64,000 bases of DNA from Acanthosepion esculentum (GCA_964036315.1 OZ038485.1:78360960-78424959), one strand, 5' to 3'; positions 21,480 through 32,599 are shown, numbered from the stretch's first letter. The notes: generated by a model from the letters alone, not told the origin. Numbers and translations are program-made.

Positions 21480-23190
21480 ACAATGGCTATGTAAGCTTTT
21501 TTGTTCCCAAGTGTTTAGTAAATTATTTTTATTACTAATTATAGACTTCCACGCTTTCTAGAAGCAATGTGTTTTTTCCTCCTATTTTAAAATATTCTTT
21601 TCTCATTAAACAGTTGTTTATATGTTAAACGCATCAACAACTTTCTAATAAATTGAAATCTAATTTGGAGTTATGCTTTTGGGATTTGTTATTTTAGCAT
21701 AAATTTTTAGCTTTAATTCATTCCTATTGCCATGTTTGAGTAAATTTCCATTATATGCTAACATTTCATTTGAAAATTTTATAAAGTTCTGCGGTGTGTA
21801 ATGAATAAGGTTATGGCGCCAACTATGTTAGATGCCAAGTATTTGTGAATTTTCGACACTTATTCACACTTATAGAGGTGAAGAAATTGTACGTTTCTTT
21901 TAGCTATTTTAAGAAGAAAATGATATTTGTTGTAATAAATGCAAAATTTTTTCTTGTGCTAAGTTATCGATAAAATAAAAACTTAAAAACCTTTTTGTCC
22001 ATCACTCAAATTAAGAAATGTACACATGTTTTAATATAATTGTAGTACGTTGAAATGTATTTCCACTGGTAATAAATTGAAGAAAAAAAGGCTAAAAAGC
22101 ATTTCAGCGCATAATCAATGACCATTGTAACAATATTCATTCATTTTCTTTGACATTCGCTGGTCTCGTGTGCGTTTCCACGCAGATCATAATCAATGGG
22201 TTTTGTGTAATCATAATAAAACAACCCGGGACTTGTGGCATGTGTATTCTCGTCAACGCGTGACGACGGAATGGTTGGGAGGGCTGATTTCAACTTCCCG
22301 ATTTAATGCAGGCTATATCCGCTAGAGACAGAGATACCCTAATGCCACCACCGTGGACATCTGATCAATCACCGTAATGCGGTTGGACAAGGCACAGACA
22401 AGCGATACACTGTCAATTGTTTTAATTCTTCATACTCACTCGATTAAAATTCCAACAGGTGACTGTTTTTCTACGCTTTAGCGTCATCTCTATTTTAGGA
22501 GAAATGTTCCCTGGTACAGACAACATGTTATGGTTTTAAGTCTGCGAACGGTTCTACTGATACAAATGGGAGAACACGGATCACAGTTCGGAAAAACCTC
22601 ACGAACTAAAGAAATTAGGGTGCTAACAATATTAGAAGAATGGATTTAAGATTATAATAAGAAATAGATTTTAAAATTAAAGATTAATAGAAATATTCCT
22701 CAGGAGAACTAATACTCTGAAAATGTACCAGACGGTAAGAAAGTCCTAGATACAATAATAACTGCGTGATTAGTTAGATAGACAGACAGACTTTTAGGTA
22801 TGTAATAGATATAAATAGGGAAAGAGAAAGAGATTGGTTAGTTAATTTGTTTTTAGAGCTTATCAAACCTTTGTGTGCTATTTAAATCATCCGTATATAT
22901 CACGCACGCACCAAATAAAATTACCGAAACGGGAAGAAAAATACCCACCTGGTCAGGATTAAAAACTCGTAAATTCACAATTATTTTTTGAAAAAAAGAG
23001 ATGGGCGTTTTTCTTCTCCATACTAGGTGAGTTTATTTGGTTTGTGCATGTTAGTCACGCACCAACTACACTTTTAACATCTTAGACTTGACTGTGGTAT
23101 ATAAAGTGCCCATTTTCACACAACTATTACCGATTGCCTGATGATTACTTGAAAATGTTAGTCATGGGCGGCATTTGTTCAATGGAAATT
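21480..23190. other. mostly unique interval; GC-richer part at 22140-22480
   Basis: No coding or repeat signature recognised. 22140-22480 is less AT-rich than its flanks and free of microsatellites, so it is a candidate for single-copy DNA, but I see no gene in it. Confidence 0.4.
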
Positions 23191-23219
23191 TAATATATAT
23201 ATATATATATATATATATT
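23191..23219. repeat. (TA)n microsatellite
   Basis: Short TA tract next to a minus-strand hammerhead-like core. Confidence 0.9.
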
Positions 23220-23228
23220 AATGGTAAT

Positions 23229-23270
23229 AGTCCCTAAGGCCCTTTCGTCAAACATCTCATCAGGAGAAAA
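23229..23270 (-). ncRNA. hammerhead-like core
   Basis: Minus strand: UCUC, then CTGATGA (23257-23263, the exact canonical core), GATGTTTGAC, GAAA (23243-23246), the near-palindrome AGGGCCTT, A, then GGGA, which can pair with UCUC as stem I. Stem II is weak (one strong pair). Core and stem I fit; activity is doubtful. Confidence 0.35.
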
Positions 23271-23322
23271 TCGTTGGAAAAATTGATAAATTAAACGAAA
23301 AGAACAGTAACGAAAATGAAGA

Positions 23323-23324
<2 letters not shown>

Positions 23325-23388
<64 letters not shown>
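23325..23388. repeat. (TA)n microsatellite
   Basis: About 32 TA units; explains Tyr-Ile runs in both strands' open frames. Confidence 0.97.
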
Positions 23389-23391
<3 letters not shown>

Positions 23392-24835
23392 GGCAGAAAT
23401 CCTTCATTTATGCATGTTTCATTGAAAGGGACAGACAAAGTACTACGATTAAGCTTTTTATTTATTTTTTCTTGTGTTTGAGCAAGTGTTTTCTTTTTGG
23501 GATTCAGAGTGTATCTGTCCAAACTGTCCTGAGAGACCTCCTCAAAGTCGAAGGCTTGAAAAACCGCTCTCCTGGCAACAACCACAATAAAATCTAAACA
23601 ACAAAGCTAAAAAACGCCGCAAAAGAACTAAAAAAACAACTCTAACATTATCTTCAGACGAGCTGACAAAGCTAATACATATATGTAATTTTAGATGAAG
23701 CTGATTTCCACAAAAAATTACAAAACATTATTGATGACTGAACTCAATTCACCAAACTGAACAGAAAACCCACAGAGACCCTAAAATAGTCCGTAACAAC
23801 GCGGAAGTCGTTTCCCTGAAAATCAAAAAAATCATTGGAGACTATCAACCTGGATATTTATATGGAAATATAACAACCCATAAACACTGGTACCCGCTAC
23901 GATCAATCATTTCCAAGATCCCAACACCTATCTACGAGCTATCAAAATTTCTGTCCGACATAATCACTCCATACCTACCCACCAAATACAGCATCACATC
24001 CGCCCACAAATTCCTTCACATTTAAAAAATTACTAAAGTAAACTAAGGTATCATAGCGTCACTTGACGTCGAAAACTTATTTACAAACGTCCCTGTCGAT
24101 CAAACCATTCGCATTATCCTCATATCTGTGTTTACTAATAATCTTATCCTTCCTTCATCCATAAAACCATTTATACTCAACAAATTACTACACGCAGGTA
24201 CAACCAAAGTCCCATTCTATACCCATAATGGCAACATTTACACCCAAACTAATGGTGTTAGTATGGGAAATGCACTGGGTTCATGCTTTCCAATTATTAC
24301 ATGTCTCATATAGGAAATATGATATTTAAACAGGTCTGTAAACTTAATATATATGTTCGCTACGTAGACGATATTTTTATTTTAGCAAATAATACTAAAG
24401 AAATAGATACTCTTAAGACCACATTTGAAAACAAACTCTGTCCTTAACTTTACCTACGAACTTAGTCAAAAAATAAACTCCCATTCTTAGATGTTTTCGT
24501 AGAATATAGCAACAGCACTTTTATCACCTCATTATATAAAAAAACCACTAGCAGAAACACTTGCTACCTTAACTTTAAAAGTGAATGCCCACTCAGATAC
24601 AAAATAACAGAAATAAAAAAAAACTTCCTAAAAAGAGCACACCAGGATTCATCTTCTTGACTATTCTTCTTTAAAGAGTTCAATAACGTAAACAGATACT
24701 AATTAACAATGGCTTCCCTAACCATCTTATAGTATACCAAATTAAACTATTTCTCCCAAAAGTAAATAACATCGATAGTTAACATATAGTTAAAAATTGT
24801 CTACAAAAACCAAATGCACATGGACTTCAAACAAG

Positions 24836-24848
24836 ATTAATTAGAAAT
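24836..24848 (+). repeat. target-site duplication, left
   Basis: attaattagaaat, repeated exactly at 25185-25197, flanking the SINE-A insertion in the Penelope-like element. Confidence 0.9.
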
Positions 24849-25184
24849 CAAGGACACATGGCGCAGTGGATAAAGGCGTTGGTTAGATCCATTGACAGGA
24901 CCAAAAGAGTGTGAGTTCAATACCCGGTTAAGGCAGTAGAGAACTTTCAGAGGGAAAAATTAACAGGAGATAACTGACATCCATTAAACATGGCACGTGG
25001 AACTAGAACAATCTACCCCAGTGAGCGAAATAAAGGGTTGAGTTCGATAATTCCAACCACCTGAAGAAGGCCGGAGCGTACAACGGCCTAAACGTTGTAA
25101 TAAACATGGCGACAAAGATGAGGACAATAGTCCAAATAATTTGAATAATGTACATAATACCTCATCTCAGAAATATAGACAGAT
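24849..25184 (+). mobile_element. SINE-A (tRNA-derived), full-length copy
   Basis: The tRNA-like head has A box TGGCGCAGTGGATAAAGG (from 24859) and B box GAGTTCAATACC (24913-24924). The body contains CATGGCACGTGGAACTAGAA, then the CTGAAGA-hairpin module (25061-25095, GAAA mutated to TAAA), and the element ends ...CTCAGAAATATAGACAG. Pol III transcription from the internal boxes is expected for this class; reverse transcription would need a partner LINE. Other copies: 53073-53415 (best module), 27470-27655, 55141-55475. Confidence 0.88.
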
Positions 25185-25197
25185 ATTAATTAGAAAT
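25185..25197 (+). repeat. target-site duplication, right
   Basis: Exact 13-bp copy of 24836-24848. Removing the SINE and one copy restores continuous Penelope-like sequence. Confidence 0.9.
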
Positions 25198-25870
25198 ATT
25201 ATAAACAAATGCACTACACCAACTGACCTAAATAAAAAGATCAAATTAATTATCTATTACAAAAAATTAAAACAGCTAACCTCAACCATAAAAATAACAA
25301 CAAACCAGCAAAGTCAAAATTGCAACGAACGAACATTATCTATGAGTTCAAATGCCCCTTAAGGAACTGTGTTACTAATCAATCCGAATTCATAAATAAT
25401 TACATCGGTCACACTACTGCATATTATCCAGACGCCTTACGTTACACCTATCTAACTACATCTCTATTAGAACCCCCACACATAAACTTACCAGAATTCA
25501 CCCGAAAGATAATAGTAGAAAATACAAACATAATAACCTCATCCACCTTAAAAAGATTAAAAGTAATTGAGACCTTAATAATAAAAAAAGAAAAAGCCAA
25601 CACTTAATAATATTAACTACGAAAACGACCAAAATGTGCTGTGTTCGGAAAATAAAACATCTCTATAACACTAAAAACATATACACAAAGCACACACTCA
25701 ATTAAACTGAATAAATAAAATCATCCTTAATAATGGCTAAAAGTATAGCCGAAAGTGCTCGGAATTACAGAACATTTGGACAGTTTCTACACACTCTGTG
25801 TCCAAAAAAGAAAACACTAGTTCGAACACAATAAAAATTAAATAAAAAGCTTAATCGGAGAATCTGTTCT

Positions 25871-25946
25871 GTCGATTTTAATGCACACACACACACATAT
25901 ATATATATGCAATAAAATCGACATATATATATGTGTGTGTGTGTGC
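25871..25946. repeat. interleaved inverted repeats A-B-A'-B'
   Basis: GTCGATTTTAATGC (25871-25884) is inverted at 25909-25922 (one mismatch), and the CA/TA tract 25883-25908 is inverted at 25923-25946 (TA/TG). The two pairs interleave rather than nest. Confidence 0.8.
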
Positions 25947-25947
25947 G

Positions 25948-26015
25948 TGCTGGTGTTTGGCTGTCGGTTCCTAGGAACTGAGCTGCTCATATGTCGAATA
26001 AGTCCACCATATATT
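25948..26015 (+). repeat. dispersed repeat F, copy 1
   Basis: TGGCTGTCGGTTCCTAGGAA and the following AACTGAGCTGCT recur at 54286-54345 with few changes. Identity unknown. Confidence 0.65.
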
Positions 26016-26056
26016 AGTCAGTCAGCTATGTGCCATGCGTGATACAAGCTTAGGCG

Positions 26057-26270
26057 ATCATGTATCTTTTGATACATGATTGACGAGGCAGATTTTTTCC
26101 GCAGTAGTTTGCCATTTCTTCCTGCGGTAGACCAGTTGCCATTCAACCCGGCCTGTCCTGCTATTTACCTATAGCTGGGGGTGGGAGAAGAAGAGGAGTC
26201 ATACCTTTCCCATGGGTATTAGCACCTAACTGAATGTAATGGACTCGACTGTCCGAGCCGCTATCCACCG
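26057..26270 (-). mobile_element. SINE-B fragment
   Basis: Minus strand runs GTCGAGTCCATTACATTCAG, ATACCCATGGGAAAGGTATG, CTCCTCTTCTTCTCC, AGCTATAGGTAAATAGCAGG, TGGCAACTGGTCTACC and ends in a perfect 10-bp hairpin ATCATGTATC/GATACATGAT. Same order as the copies at 42650 and 54121. Confidence 0.7.
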
Positions 26271-26274
26271 TGCC

Positions 26275-27465
26275 TCCTTACCATATATTAAAGAAAAACA
26301 AAAACCGTTGATGGAACCAACGGACAACTTGCCAAAACTTAAAACTCTTACCCAGATAAAGTCTCGAACAATAACGACAATACGGAAAAAAGAAAAAGGC
26401 CTAAAGGCAAACGTGCCTACTCAGTAAAATAAAGTGCTCGAGGCCTAGATTGCATCGACAGAGCAAAAGACGCATAATAACGTTAAATCCTATGAAAGGA
26501 TGGCCTAGGGGTTCAAGTCGTGTGAAAATCAAATGAGTGTAAATATCTGGTTATAACTAGGATCACCCTTTCATTTGAGTCTGTGTGTTTGTGTGTTTGT
26601 ATGCGTGTGTATGAGATCATTTACTATTATCGACGTGTATTTTCTATACTTTTAATCTTTGATAAACAGAAACATATATATTCAGAGTATTCAAATTTTA
26701 TTTTCCGTCAGTCCACATATATAAGTATTTGTACGTTAGTGTATATATGCATCGCTACTGATACACAAAGGAGCAAATTATGAACTTATGGATGGTCGAT
26801 CCTAGTGTCCCAGTTTCTTTTTAAATGTAATTTTCAAAAATATCTGATTTCCAGATTTATCTAATTATTCTTTTGGCTTTACTTAACCATCCAAGATCTG
26901 ACGTCTTCACGCTTTTGCAATATTTCATACTATGAATAAACGCATTATAGCGTATTATAAATATATAAACAAATATCCTTTTGTTCTTAAAATAGCTTGA
27001 AAAAAGTACAATTTGTTCACCTCTAATGAGTGTCTAAAATTCACAAATAGTTGGCCTCTAACGTAGTAGGCGCCATAAACTTGCCAAAGTGAAAATTCTA
27101 CTTACAGCGAAAAGTTATGCCCCAGCAATGCTACAGAACTTGATTGGTGGTTGAAGCAGTTGTCTTTCGAAGTTAGTAGTCGGTGTTTACACACAAGTAA
27201 AATCCAGCATTTCGAATGCTAATTTTCTAGACAGACGGGCAGACAGGTTCTTCCCAACTGAAAGATTTGCCCAACATACCATTCCTAATTTTTGTCTCCC
27301 CCATCTAGTCTTATGATGGACAAATCTTGAGTAACATTTCAAGATATTTTGGGACAGTTGATGTTTTTCTTCGTTTTCGTTCATTCTATACACATAAGAA
27401 AATATATAAAAGAACAACAATATAATTATAATCCTGTTTGCAGTATTTACATGGTTCAGAATCCA
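26275..27465. other. interval without recognised feature
   Basis: No supported gene. An open frame at 26239-26427 is partly SINE-B and otherwise unrecognised. Confidence 0.4.
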
Positions 27466-27469
27466 GAAA

Positions 27470-27655
27470 AGGCATGGCACGTGGAACTAGAACAATCTAT
27501 TCCAGGGTTCGGTTCGAAATTCCAAGGTATATTATCTGAAGAAGGCCGGAGCGTACAACGGGGGAAATATCGTGAATATGACAATAAAGATGAGGACTAC
27601 AGCAAGAATAATGTAAATAGTTACAATACCTCATCTCAGAAATATAGACAGCTAT
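27470..27655 (+). mobile_element. SINE-A, 3' part
   Basis: Starts near GGCATGGCACGTGGAACTAG and ends CTCAGAAATATAGACAG. The tRNA head is missing. The module reads CTGAAGA, A, GGCCG...CGGGG, GAAAT, so stem and core are partly lost. Confidence 0.8.
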
Positions 27656-27669
27656 AATCCAATCCAAGA

Positions 27670-28390
27670 AAGGTGGCCATCATATATTTTCTTTACGCTG
27701 ATAATACTTTCCTGAGTACATGAGCAGCTCCATGCAGTGCAATCTCTTGTAAGCAACAACTACCCAGGACTTTGTTACTGTGCATGTTTCTACTTTTCTT
27801 TATCTTATATATGGCTCCAATTTTTAGAGATAAAAAAAGATATTTTAAATTGTCACATTTTTTCACTTTCAATTTCAAGAACCTTATATGTATACCTTAA
27901 GATATATTTTATCTGACGGCACTGTCAGTGAGAATATATCTTTCTTTATAGTCATTAATCATAATGTCTGGTCTATTATTTTAGCTTTTATAAGCCTCTC
28001 AATATAAATGGTGACCTCTCAAATAATAGTAGCCCCATGAACAGCTCAGGGTGAGCTTAATATCATTTTTCAGCCTGTGACACACTGTAATACTGACATA
28101 TTGTCCTGTGAATAGACTGTACAATCTGTCTATCTTCGTATTCCTTCGGTGTCAAGATTATACAGCCAGGCACTGAGTGGTCAATAGATTCATCATGTTG
28201 TTCGCATAACCTGCATATTTTAAATTACGTTTGACAAGTAATTCCTGGTAAATAGGTTTTCGTCCTGTACAGCCATTATAAATGATTCTGTTTTTAGCCA
28301 TGCGCTATTCAAGTACTGATGCCTTTTCTGTTTATCAGCTGTCATTCTGATGGGTTTTCTGTTTATCAGCTGTCATTCGCTTTATCGACC
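27670..28390 (-). pseudogene. L-R-type LINE relic, divergent subfamily
   Basis: Minus strand reads SFIMAVQDENLFTRNYLSN, IDHSVPGCIILTPKEYEDRQ and YKVLEIESEKM, equivalent to the EGFI..QDQ..TRNYQ, IDHLVSGC and KYKDLEIE..KMW blocks of L-R but strongly diverged. Many stops. Belongs with the copies at 31640-32100 and 33292-33640. Confidence 0.65.
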
Positions 28391-28696
28391 AAAATATTGA
28401 AACTTTAGAATCCCCCTTAAACGATGGCAACGTCTTAAAATATAACGATCGCACATAATCTTTGATACACAAAAAATGAAGAAATCGGCTTGAAACTTAG
28501 TGATAAATGAAAGCAAAACATAAATAAAACAAATTCAATATTATTCAGTACTACCTACACAAGACAGACCCATCGTACTGCTAAACTTCTAACTCCTGTC
28601 CAAGGTCCATTCTAGTGATGTAATTCAAATACTAAAAAAATATATATATGAAAAACAAGATTATCGTGAATGCATATGTTAAGTCACCATGTTAAT

Positions 28697-28915
28697 AGAT
28701 GGCTGGCTGGCTGGCAACTGATGTCTGAGGGTGCCCGTCTACAAGGGCGGGGCTAGCGAATCCCTGTTGCAGGGACATTTATATTTGTTCAACACCCACA
28801 AGCCCACCTGTGGTTTACACTACTTGGTAGCCCTTAATTACAGTTTCTGGGAGAGAGCGAATTATCTAGCGCGATCAACAGTCTGAACAAGGCCGGCACG
28901 CTCAAACCCTCGGTC
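28697..28915 (+). repeat. dispersed repeat S2, copy 1
   Basis: Aligns with 37395-37605 through TATTTGTTcAACAC, AC-rich CACCTGTG, ACAGTTTCTGGG and ATTATCT.G blocks. The right end TCTGAACAAGGCCGGCACGC resembles the SINE-A module. Non-coding; possibly an undescribed SINE. Confidence 0.55.
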
Positions 28916-28919
28916 ACGA

Positions 28920-29575
28920 TGACTTGTGAGTTCGTGCTAGCATAAATATAAACAAAGGGTTTTGTTTACGCAGTTTCAGTTACGAAACTTGGGTCAACTC
29001 GTCGTATGGTTTTCTGGCATTTTCTAAAGTTGACCGATGACATCAAGAATTCACCTTCTTGCCAACTCGGCCCTAGTGAGATTCGCTAATATATCTGTCA
29101 AAAATGCTTAAACACGATAAACAACTACCAAACTGTATAATTTGTGAAGAGTTTTTTTTTAATCTCTCTCTTGCCTTGTGAATTATACACTCGAAGAAAA
29201 AAAAGACTTCGTAATGGATGGTCTGAAATGTTCTTGTAATAACATCAACAACACAATGAAAAATTCAAGAAATTATAGACAATTTATAGTTAGGCAAATC
29301 CCAGTGTGCCACGACAACATATTCGAGATAAATTTACAAGGGAACAGTTAAAGAATCTGATATACAAAAGGTAGAAAACAAGGTAATTATTTGTAATAGA
29401 TTTTTTACTTAGTGAATATTTTACAATTTGGTCGGTAGATATTCTGACACAATAATAAAATTTTCGTTACTGGCAATTTAACTTCTCAAATGGTACTGAC
29501 CGTGAACAAGTCCTGCATACAAAAGACGTCACCGCAATACCTTATTTTGCCTCCCAATTCTAACTGACAAAATAA
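28920..29575. other. interval without recognised feature
   Basis: No supported feature. Confidence 0.4.
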
Positions 29576-29579
29576 TTAT

Positions 29580-29700
29580 ACAGGGTGACGCAGACATGCC
29601 TCTCACATATACCTCCCCGAAATACCTCTTACTGTTTTACCATTATGTGGGAGGTATTTCTGGGAGTTATATGTAAGATGTAGTTCTGCAGCAGCCCGTT
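29580..29700. mobile_element. fold-back MITE-like hairpin
   Basis: Inner arms 29605-29628 and 29651-29674 match at 21 of 24 positions around a 22-base loop. Outer ends ACAGGGTGACGCAGA and TCTGCAGCAGCCCGTT are also approximately inverted, so the whole 121 bases can fold back. The ACAGGGTG start is like Tc1/mariner-type ends elsewhere in the window. Confidence 0.6.
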
Positions 29701-29704
29701 TAAA

Positions 29705-30645
29705 GCTGAGATTAACTAAACCTAATAAATATCAACTAAATGTGTTTCATTGACTTTGGAAAGGGTATTTGTACAGACTTCGCTTTCTTTCTCTAAGTAA
29801 ATGTTACTCATCTTACTCGGTTTCAAATTTCTCTCTAGTTCAGATACAAGTTTCCCCAATATGAATTCAAGTATAGGAGTTCAAATGTCAATATTTACGA
29901 TTTAGAACTTACAATGTAAAGACGCTGTAATATCAACTGATGTCTCATTACCAAAAATAAGCCGTCTTCTGAATTAGTATAAGATGGTTTCTTATTTGGA
30001 AATTCTCGTTGTAGATGTAAAGGTTGGATTAGAAAAAAATGCTTTTATAGCTAACCATCGATTGGTAAATTGTGAAACTCTTAGAATCCCTGAGGCATAA
30101 TTTTCAATATTGTTTACAATTCAACACTTTCTTCTTTTATATTAGTTATCACCCATAAGAAATATATGATTTTCTAGATTTGTACGTTAGTTGAGATAGT
30201 TGGAAAGTTTGTTTCTCGATTGAATAATATCAGACTGCTCCTGATTATGTTCTGTGCGTCACTAATTTGCAGGAATTAAAAACTTCCAGACTGTCATATG
30301 CCTATCACAAGGTTATTGGATAATATACAAACATTTATCTTCTTATCTAAAACAACAGATTTTAATTTGTGCTTTTTCATACAGTTTATGACAGCAACAT
30401 TATTTTCTCGAAGTCTTGGTTACTCAGCTGCGTAAAAGAATTTCCGCTCACTTGACGGTTTACTTTGTTTACCATTTTTACGAATTCTTATATTTCCAAA
30501 TTCACCGTATCTAACAAATACCAAGATTTCTTTTCTTAATCGGTTATTATTAATATAAGGGATGGTGATACATGATAGAAATACCATTCTGTATTTAAAT
30601 TATTATTGTTGGCCTTTCCGGCAAAAAAATTGATGACTAGCTTGT
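29705..30645. other. interval without recognised feature
   Basis: No supported feature. A short (CAT)n run lies at 30652-30692. Confidence 0.4.
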
Positions 30646-30745
30646 TTGCATGACTCATCATCATCATCATCTTCATCATCAACATCATCTTTATTTGTAT
30701 TAAGAGCAAATTGAAATTTCTATTATTTTCAACTTTTTTCTTCGA

Positions 30746-30746
<1 letters not shown>

Positions 30747-30789
<43 letters not shown>

Positions 30790-31622
30790 TTCTTTGATAT
30801 CTGGCGTTTACACATTTCTTTCCTGGTCCCGCCCAGGGACCTAAGGTTAGAAATGGCATCATGACACTTTCCACTGAAAAAAAAAATTACATAGATAAAG
30901 CCCTTCGTAAAGTGTGGGCTGTACTTGTCAGAGCAATTTTTTGTATCTCTTTGAGGCACGGACTTCCAGGGATCCCTTCAATTAGTCTACTGGAATCTTT
31001 TCCAACCAGTCCAAGGGCTCCAACTACAACAGGGATTGTTGATGTTTCCATGTGCCACATTTTTGAGATTTCTATTTCAAGGTCTTTTTATTTTGACAGG
31101 TTTTCGAATATCTTCAAAGATACATTGCAGTCTGCAGGGACTGCTATATCAATAAGGAGGCACGTATTTTGTTTGTGGTCTTTAATAACAATGTCTGGGC
31201 GGTTGGCTTTGATTGTTCTGTCAGTGTGTATTGTGTAGTCCCTTAGAATTGTAACAGGTCCTATCTCCGTAACCGGGTCTGGGTGGTGTTCGTACCAGTT
31301 TCTTTCAGTTTCCTTCCCGTAGGAGTTGCAAATTTTCCAGTGCAGATATTGGCCCACTCTGTCATGCCGGGTTTTATATTCAGTGGGTGCCAATATCGTG
31401 CAACCTGATACAAGATGATCAATGGTTTCTGGATATTTATCACAGAATCTGCATCTTTGGCTAACACAGTATTTTAGTATATGTGCTTGATAATTCCTAG
31501 TTAACAAGCATTGGTCCTGTGCAGCAATAATAAAACCTTCAGTTTCAGCTTTCAACCCTGCACTACGTAGCCACTGATGGGTGTGGTTTTTGTCTACGTC
31601 AGCCTGTTTGGTGCGGTCAGAG
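30747..31622 (-). pseudogene. L-R LINE 3' end with near-intact endonuclease domain
   Basis: Open frame 31555 to 31088 (155 codons), extended upstream in frame to about 31620 (HTHQWLRSAGLKAETEGF). It has a CCHC knuckle C35-C38-H47-C52 (CRFCDKYPETIDHLVSGC) and RPDIVIKDHKQNTCLLID, i.e. RPD-X14-D, the restriction-like endonuclease signature of R2/R4/NeSL/Hero-type LINEs. One frameshift at about 31090 separates the C-terminus (IPVVVGALGLVGKDSSRLIE, ALTSTAHTLRKALSM). The 3'-UTR and an (ATT)n tail (30747-30790) follow. RT region absent (5' truncation). Confidence 0.88.
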
Positions 31623-31623
31623 T

Positions 31624-32100
31624 TATTATTATTATTATTATTATTGTAATCTTCGTTTGCTTTCCGTTTAGTACAGTTCCTTACCTGAGACCTGTGTAAG
31701 CCAAAGTAATAAATATATGCATTCTAAGTGATACATAATATGTACAGTGTTAATATTTACTTTATATTGCTAATACACTCCTGGATATGTGAGAAGTTCC
31801 ATACAGTGCAATTTTTTGCAGGTACTTATCATCAGGGGTTAATTGACATCTTGTTAATATCTTTGTCTCTAGCTTTCTTGATTGTATCCAGGGCCCGAAT
31901 TATTATAGGTATAACAGTAGTTTTAAAGTGCAACATTTTTTCAGTTTCTATTTCAAGATCCTTATATTTATTTATTTTGTCATGTTCCTAAACCGATATA
32001 AATATTATCTTACGGTACTGCTATACCTATGATAACTTATTCTATTTTTTGTGACCTTTAATTACAGTGCCGAGTCTATTAGTGATCGATTAGTATTAGT
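31624..32100 (-). pseudogene. L-R-type LINE 3' end, divergent subfamily
   Basis: Minus strand reads KYKDLEIETEKM, KTTVIPIIIRALDTIKKARD and SINP, then a 3'-UTR and an (ATT)n tail at 31624-31650 that directly abuts the 5' end of the previous L-R copy. Tail and UTR resemble 33292-33400. Confidence 0.7.
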
Positions 32101-32139
32101 ATGCCTACCAATACGAATTTTGAAATAAGCAAGAATATT

Positions 32140-32275
32140 ATTATTATTATTATTTCCTTTGACTTATGTTGTATATACATTTCCTTCCGCTTCCCAACCC
32201 GATACCTCAGGTCAGAAATGATTTCATAACATTTTCCACTGATCATTTTTGTAAAACAAATTATTATTGAAAAAA
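32140..32275 (-). mobile_element. L-R LINE 3'-UTR with (ATT)n tail
   Basis: TTTCCACTGATCATTTTTG-type block, CCTTCCGCTTCCCAACCC and an ATT tail at 32138-32153 match the L-R 3'-UTR seen at 18935-19010 and 30790-30875. Coding part lost. Confidence 0.65.
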
Positions 32276-32599
32276 TATTATTATTGTTATTATAATTATT
32301 GTTAAACAAAATGATTGACGTAACTCATTCAATATTTTGCAACAGTTAAAAAATGCGCGAGTTAAGAAAAGATAAAGAACAGAAAAAAACACAGTGTTTG
32401 ACAATGTTAAACAATATTTCAACAGAATCTTCAAGTTATATTTAAAATATTTTTTCAAATATTAAAATATATAAATCTAAAAAACATTATAAGTTTTGTA
32501 CAAACGTTGCTTGTCTTGTATTGAAAAAAAAAAACGGCTGTACTGGTAATGAACGCGTCAATACGAATAAAAACTATTATTATTATTAAATATATTATA

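Larger units (their letters stand above)
23590..25612 (+). pseudogene. Penelope-like element (RT + GIY-YIG), interrupted
   Basis: Penelope-like retroelements carry a telomerase-related reverse transcriptase and usually a GIY-YIG endonuclease. Visible in order: LDEADFHKKLQNIIDD (about 23690); PLRSIISKIPTPIYELSKFL; RT motif A SLDVENLFTNVPVD (about 24062), catalytic Asp kept; motif B GVSMGNALGS (about 24258); motif C YVRYVDDIFI (about 24350), both Asp kept but in another frame; LPFLDVFVEY and SECPLRYK. After a SINE insertion (24849-25184) the sequence resumes RNIINKCTTPTDLNKK and the GIY-YIG part NIIYEFKCPLRN...YIGHTT...ENTNIITSS...RLKVIETLIIKK. Multiple stops and frameshifts; not functional. 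Terminal repeats not found. Confidence 0.88.

Noticed and set aside
23137..23160. CTGATGA-TTACTT-GAAAA on the plus strand
   Set aside because: No stem II or stem III is possible; treated as chance.
25141..25362. 73-codon frame beginning MNNVHNTSSQKYRQ
   Set aside because: Its first part is the SINE-A tail and the rest is Penelope-like sequence joined by the insertion; not a gene.
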